From: UBA8886 sp963578705 | GTDB taxonomy: Archaea > Thermoplasmatota > Poseidoniia > MGIII > CG-Epi1 | Assembly: GCA_963578705.1 (NCBI GenBank) | Contig: CAUZDT010000050.1 | Span: 1 to 8,881, forward strand | Length of the DNA stretch: 8,881 bases | Direction of reading: 5' to 3' | The notes under the pieces: model-generated | Database searches by the model: none | What the model was told of the DNA's origin: nothing | What the model saw: only the letters and a program-made list of their open reading frames with translations | Made by a program: the position numbers and the translations under genes | Part shown: piece by piece, positions 5,564-8,881 of the stretch | How positions within the stretch are numbered: position 1 is the first letter of the stretch | Layout of the letters: the number at the start of each line of letters is the position of its first letter

Positions 5564-6371
5564 ACTCGGTTTCGTCGCTGCCGGCTGACGCCAGCCGGTC
5601 GATGAGGTCGGCCTTCTTGCCCGAAACGGGCAGTCCCTGCGCCTTCAGCAGTTCCTTGAGCTCCAGCACGGTGAGGGAATCGTAATCGGCATCCGCGTCT
5701 GCAGTCTCCTCTTTCGCTTCCTCGGCTTCGTCTTCCTCCCCGGCCAGGATGCGCTCCAGCTTCTCTTCCGAGGGGGGGACTTCCATCAGCGCGTCGGGTG
5801 AGAGCACCTCAATCTTGGAGATTTCGACGCGGCGCGTGGGGTAGATGACGCGCAGCTCCTTGGCGAGGTCGCGCGCGAGGTCGCCTGAGTAGATGCGCTT
5901 CAGCACCTCGTTGAGCGCCAGCTCGCTGAAGCTCTCGATGATGAGCTGGGTCGACCGGGCGCGCAGCACTTTCTCCTGCGAGCGGCGGATGCGGTTGTCG
6001 ACCACCAGTATCGGCTTGAGCCGCAGGCGGACATCGTCGGCGGTGGTGAGGATGAAGTTGCAGTCGACGCGGCTGTTGCGGCGCCGAATCAGCGCCCGTT
6101 TGTAGTCGGAAGTCAGCCGGTGACCATCATAGGTTGTGAAGGCGTTGGGGCCGCGCACTTCGCCGACGCGGAAGCGCACGATGTAGTTTTTCTGCCCGAA
6201 ATTCCCGCTGAGCTGGTCAAGCGAAACCTCGGCCACACGACCCGTTACAGCCTCGGGGCTGTCGGCCGGTGTCCAGGCCATGACGGCGTAGTTGAACATG
6301 GAGGGTGCGTGGAGCGAATACCACGATTTTCCCTTCCAGCGGTCCTTTGCCTTGCGCTGCGCTTTAGCCAT
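5562..6371 (-). CDS. rps3ae: Ribosomal protein eS1 (S3ae) with C-terminal SAP domain
   Basis: Small-subunit ribosomal protein found in archaea and eukaryotes. Residues 1-205 are the eS1 body: lysine-rich start with KGKSWYSLHAPSMF (13-26), a G-R-V-x-E segment at 44-48 and GQKNYIVRFRV (59-69), then the RRRNSRVDCNF region (96-106) and TRRVEISKIEVL (179-190). Archaeal eS1 normally ends soon after this. Here an acidic linker (about 203-230, rich in Glu, Asp and Ala) leads to LTVLELKELLKAQGLPVSGK at 233-252 and KADLIDRL at 253-260, a textbook SAP helix-extended-helix motif of the kind that binds DNA or RNA. No stop codon or frame break separates the parts, so the fusion is seen directly in the sequence. 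The start at 6371 is supported by AAGGAGG 5 nt upstream. The gene is convergent with the CADD gene and divergent from the USP gene. Confidence 0.95.
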   Translation of the reverse strand: MAKAQRKAKDRWKGKSWYSLHAPSMFNYAVMAWTPADSPEAVTGRVAEVSLDQLSGNFGQKNYIVRFRVGEVRGPNAFTTYDGHRLTSDYKRALIRRRNSRVDCNFILTTADDVRLRLKPILVVDNRIRRSQEKVLRARSTQLIIESFSELALNEVLKRIYSGDLARDLAKELRVIYPTRRVEISKIEVLSPDALMEVPPSEEKLERILAGEEDEAEEAKEETADADADYDSLTVLELKELLKAQGLPVSGKKADLIDRLASAGSDETE

Positions 6372-6376
6372 GCTTG

Positions 6377-6383
6377 CCTCCTT
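6377..6383 (-). promoter_or_regulatory. Ribosome binding site of the eS1 gene
   Basis: AAGGAGG on the minus strand, 5 nt before ATG 6371, the strongest Shine-Dalgarno match in the window. It fits a highly expressed ribosomal protein gene with a short leader. Confidence 0.8.
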
Positions 6384-6409
6384 GGGCTGCGGCGGACTGG
6401 GGGGTAGTT

Positions 6410-6417
6410 CATATACG
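6410..6417. promoter_or_regulatory. Shared TATA box of the eS1 and USP genes
   Basis: CATATACG on the plus strand, CGTATATG on the minus strand. It is the only TATA-like element in the 66-bp gap. It ends 20 nt before the USP ATG at 6438 (leaderless spacing) and 38 nt before the eS1 ATG at 6371, leaving about 18 nt of leader for eS1 that contains its AAGGAGG site. Confidence 0.6.
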
Positions 6418-6437
6418 TTACCCCAGCTTGGACGAGG

Positions 6438-7244
6438 ATGTTCAGCAAGTTGTTGCTGCCGCTCGACCCTTCCAAGCGACTCAAGGCGGCGACTGACTAC
6501 TCGCTGACGCTGGCGCGCCGGCTGAAGCTGCCGTTGGTAGCAGCCTACATCGCCAACCCGGCCAAGACCGGTGCCGGCAGCGACCTACAGGACCCCGAGA
6601 AGTGCTTCTTCCCGCTGGGCGAGCGCGAGCTGAAGCGGTTCGCCGCGTCGGTTAGCGACGTTGAGGTGGAGCCGCTGCTGCGGTGCGGTGAGCGCAACCT
6701 CGTGCTGGCGCACATGGTCGCCGAGGAGCAGGCGGGCGACACGTTGGTGCTGGGGCCATTCCGGTCGCGATTGACGCGCTTCTTCACCGGCTCGGAGGTC
6801 GAGCGCATCCTCGAGGAGGTGCAGTGCCACGCATTTGTCGTGCGGCACGAGCAGCCGCTGCCGGGGCCGGGCGGGCCGGCGCTGGTGGTGTTCGACGGTC
6901 CGCAGCTGCCGGAACGGGCGATGGGGCTAGTCGAGCAGCTGGCGCGCACCTTCGGCTGCGACCTGGAGCTGCTGCACCTTGGCGAGGATATCCATGGCGC
7001 CGCCGCGGCGCTTGACGACGCGGTGCAGGAACTGCGCGGCAAGCTGGGCGGCGAGTTCCACGTCACCTCCACGATTGCACCGCTGCGCGGCCTCTGGTGG
7101 CGAAACCTCGCGGCGACCAACCGCACCATCGCTGCCGAAGGGGTACGGCTGGTGGTGCTGCCCGACATCGAGGACGCCGTCTCGGTGGCGCTGCTGCACG
7201 AGCTGGTGCTCGATGCCCACCGGCCGGTCTGCGTGCTACGATGA
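6438..7244 (+). CDS. Tandem universal stress protein (two UspA-like domains)
   Basis: Two UspA-type nucleotide-binding-fold domains lie in one 268-residue chain. Domain 1 opens with KLLLPLDPSKRLKAATDYSL (4-23), the usual strand, Asp and helix, and closes with DTLVLGPFRSR (101-111), FFTGSEVERIL (115-125) and HAFVVRHE (131-138). The ATP-binding pattern G-x2-G-x9-G-S/T is degraded: only G106 and the G118-S119 pair remain. Domain 2 (about 148-268) begins ALVVFDG and ends HRPVCVLR, and has LVVLPDIED (238-246) in place of the glycine motif, so ATP binding is doubtful there and perhaps in both. It is cytosolic with no membrane segment. The stop overlaps the permease start (ATGA, 7241-7244), so it probably senses or modulates that transporter (inference). 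A TATA box 20 nt upstream implies a leaderless mRNA. Confidence 0.85.
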   Translation: MFSKLLLPLDPSKRLKAATDYSLTLARRLKLPLVAAYIANPAKTGAGSDLQDPEKCFFPLGERELKRFAASVSDVEVEPLLRCGERNLVLAHMVAEEQAGDTLVLGPFRSRLTRFFTGSEVERILEEVQCHAFVVRHEQPLPGPGGPALVVFDGPQLPERAMGLVEQLARTFGCDLELLHLGEDIHGAAAALDDAVQELRGKLGGEFHVTSTIAPLRGLWWRNLAATNRTIAAEGVRLVVLPDIEDAVSVALLHELVLDAHRPVCVLR

Positions 7245-8698
7245 GCGGCGACCGGGATAACCGCCGGCGCCGCGCCGACCTGTTGCGGCTGCGGACGCAG
7301 CCGCGACGCCATACGCTGTCCTACCGGCTCTGGCTCAACCGGACCTTCCGCAAGCTGCTCGCGGGCGGCGTAATCCTGTTCGTAATCTGGCTGCTGCTGC
7401 TCACCACCGCGCTGCCGGCCGACGGGCGGCACGTCCTGCTCTTCTTCTTGCTCATCATCTACCTCTGGGTCTCCGAAGTCTTCCCGCTTCCCGTGACGGC
7501 GCTGATGGCCGGCACGGGGCTAGTACTGCTCGGGCTACGCAGCCGCGACGACGCCTTCGCGCCGTATGCGTCCGACGCGGTGTTCATGATTCTCGGCTCA
7601 CTGATCATTGCGCAGGGGATTTCGGCCTCGGGAGCCGAGTCGCTGATTATCCGCAAACTGCTGGCGCCCTTCACCGCCTCGACCTACCGGTTGCTCGGGG
7701 GGTTAATCATCGTTTCGACGCTGATGGCGGCGGTGATTCCTGACCACTCGGTGGCGGCCATCATGCTCCCCATCGTGCTGACAGTTATCGACAAGACCGA
7801 CATTCGCGACCACCCGCGCGAGATGGTCGCGTTCACCCTCGCGGTCGCCTTCGGCTGCTCGATTGCGGGGCTCGCGACGCCCTCCGGCGGGGCGCGCAAC
7901 GTGATTGCCATAGGCTTCCTGCAGCAGTATGGCATGCGCATCGACTACCTTGACTGGGTTGTGCTGGCGGCGCCGATTACGCTGGCGCTGATGCCGTTGC
8001 TCTTCGTGACGCTAATCGTTGCCAACCAGCTGCGCAACCGCTCCCTCGATTACCACCTGCCGCCCGCCGAACCGCTGCGCGACCGGCAGCTGCTGGCGCT
8101 CGGCATCCTTGGCGGCACGTTCCTGCTATTTCTGACTTCGGGCCGCACCGGGCTGACGCTCGGGACGGTAGCGATGCTCGGCGCGATTGCGATGCACGTC
8201 AGCGGGGTGCTGGAGTGGGACGACAGCCGTCGCCGGCTGCGCTGGGGGGTGATGTTCATCTACGGCGCGGCGCTGACACTGGGCGCAGCGTTGGTCGACC
8301 ACGGTGTCGCCGAATGGCTGGCGCTCGGCATTTTCGGGCTGGTGGAAGGCGGCGGCGAGTTGCTGCTGTTCTCGGTAATCATCCTGCTCGGCGTTGCGCT
8401 GACCAACATCATGTCCGACGGTGCCGCGGCGGCGGTGCTGGTGCCAATCACCCTTGCGGTGGGCGTCGCGGCAGACCTGGAGCTGGCGGTCGTCGCCATC
8501 CTGACCGCCATCTCGACTGCCTTCGCCTTCATGACCGCCTTCGGCACGCCACCCAACCTGATAGTCCACGCTTCCGGCATCCCCTCCTCAGCTGATTTCG
8601 TCCGCAACGGCGTGCCGATGGTGCTGCTGGCGGTGCTGGTGCTGCTCACCGCACAGCGCTACTACTGGCCCTTCGCGCTCGAGTGGACCGGCCTTTAG
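7241..8698 (+). CDS. SLC13/DASS-like anion permease
   Basis: Polytopic membrane transporter of the divalent anion:Na+ symporter (DASS) branch of the ion transporter superfamily, 485 residues. An Arg-rich cytosolic N-terminus (1-38) is followed by about ten or more hydrophobic segments, for example near 40-59, 65-98, 113-127, 152-166, 236-261, 285-320, 337-352, 373-390 and 455-470. Two inverted halves can be seen from paired motifs: PDHSVAAIMLP (167-177) with ATPSGGARN (212-220), and SDGAAAAVLVP (392-402) with GTPPNLIV (435-442). Classical members have SNT at the start of each motif; here it is HS and SDG, so sodium coupling may differ. The ATG lies inside the USP stop (ATGA) with no Shine-Dalgarno site, pointing to translational coupling. 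A 36-codon longer GTG start inside the USP gene is unlikely. The substrate cannot be read from the sequence. Confidence 0.85.
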   Translation: MSGDRDNRRRRADLLRLRTQPRRHTLSYRLWLNRTFRKLLAGGVILFVIWLLLLTTALPADGRHVLLFFLLIIYLWVSEVFPLPVTALMAGTGLVLLGLRSRDDAFAPYASDAVFMILGSLIIAQGISASGAESLIIRKLLAPFTASTYRLLGGLIIVSTLMAAVIPDHSVAAIMLPIVLTVIDKTDIRDHPREMVAFTLAVAFGCSIAGLATPSGGARNVIAIGFLQQYGMRIDYLDWVVLAAPITLALMPLLFVTLIVANQLRNRSLDYHLPPAEPLRDRQLLALGILGGTFLLFLTSGRTGLTLGTVAMLGAIAMHVSGVLEWDDSRRRLRWGVMFIYGAALTLGAALVDHGVAEWLALGIFGLVEGGGELLLFSVIILLGVALTNIMSDGAAAAVLVPITLAVGVAADLELAVVAILTAISTAFAFMTAFGTPPNLIVHASGIPSSADFVRNGVPMVLLAVLVLLTAQRYYWPFALEWTGL

Positions 8699-8881
8699 TC
8701 GCGCCCGCGCCGCGCTGCTTCCGAAAGGCCGCCGACGAAGGCGAAAACAACGACGGTGATGAATACCGCCGACCCGGAATCGGGCAGCTGCGAGAGCGGC
8801 CCCAGCGCCCCCCCGCCCGGTGAATAGTCGATCCACTCGCCCAGCGCCGCGCCGAGGTCCTGCGGCCCTGCCCCCGGCGGC
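8695..8881 (-). CDS. C-terminal end of an unidentified membrane protein
   Basis: An open frame enters from the right edge and ends at TAA (8695-8697), giving 61 residues. It contains a Gly/Pro/Leu-rich stretch with EWIDYSPGGG (15-24) and LSQLPDSGS (29-37), then one hydrophobic segment AVFITVVVFAFVGG (38-51) and a basic C-terminal tail SEAARRGRD. That order fits a last membrane helix with a positively charged cytosolic end. The frame overlaps the permease stop by 4 bp in convergent orientation. Its amino-acid make-up looks more natural than the alternative minus-strand frame here, which is Arg-rich. Family not recognised. Confidence 0.55.
   Translation of the reverse strand, partial: PPGAGPQDLGAALGEWIDYSPGGGALGPLSQLPDSGSAVFITVVVFAFVGGLSEAARRGRD

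Noticed and set aside
6545..7432. A 295-codon minus-strand open frame opposite the USP and permease genes
   Set aside because: Ser/Pro/Arg-rich low-complexity product, spans the junction of two real genes, no ribosome binding site or TATA box in place.

Overview
The window is a GC-rich stretch of an archaeal chromosome. The archaeal assignment rests on three genes: sn-glycerol-1-phosphate dehydrogenase (egsA, the enzyme that sets archaeal lipid stereochemistry), ribosomal protein eS1 (S3ae), and a long archaeal-type FKBP prolyl isomerase. Promoters agree: most genes have an archaeal TATA-like box exactly 20-21 nt before the start codon, which fits leaderless mRNAs. The proteins are not acidic enough for a haloarchaeon. 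An uncultured Thermoplasmatota-like marine or groundwater lineage is my best guess, held with low confidence.

Layout, left to right. (1) 1-1209, minus strand: a Ras/Rab-like small GTPase cut by the window edge just before its NKxD motif, preceded by fpg (8-oxoguanine DNA glycosylase). (2) 1210-1256: a 47-bp divergent promoter with one near-symmetric TATA box exactly in the middle. (3) 1257-2675, plus: cysS. (4) 2677-3459, minus: FKBP with a lysine-rich histone-H1-like tail, separated from cysS by one base. (5) 3568-4614, plus: egsA. (6) 4615-4774: a 160-bp gap with a strong TATA box and several hairpins. (7) 4775-5476, plus: a CADD-family diiron protein, the probable self-sacrificing p-aminobenzoate synthase, with all recognised functional residues. 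(8) 5562-6371, minus: eS1 carrying an acidic linker and a C-terminal SAP domain. (9) 6372-6437: a second divergent promoter with a shared TATA box. (10) 6438-8698, plus: a tandem universal-stress-protein gene overlapping by ATGA with an SLC13/DASS-like permease. (11) 8695-8881, minus: the C-terminal end of an unidentified membrane protein.

Most genes are housekeeping and have their own promoters rather than forming long operons. Translation (cysS, eS1), lipid synthesis (egsA), cofactor synthesis (CADD), DNA repair (fpg) and stress-linked transport (USP plus permease) lie side by side. The points most worth following are the eS1-SAP fusion, the archaeal CADD protein with its structured leader, the two shared TATA boxes, and the lysine tail of the FKBP whose codons may also act as the cysS transcription terminator. 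I saw no mobile element, CRISPR array, tRNA or rRNA.
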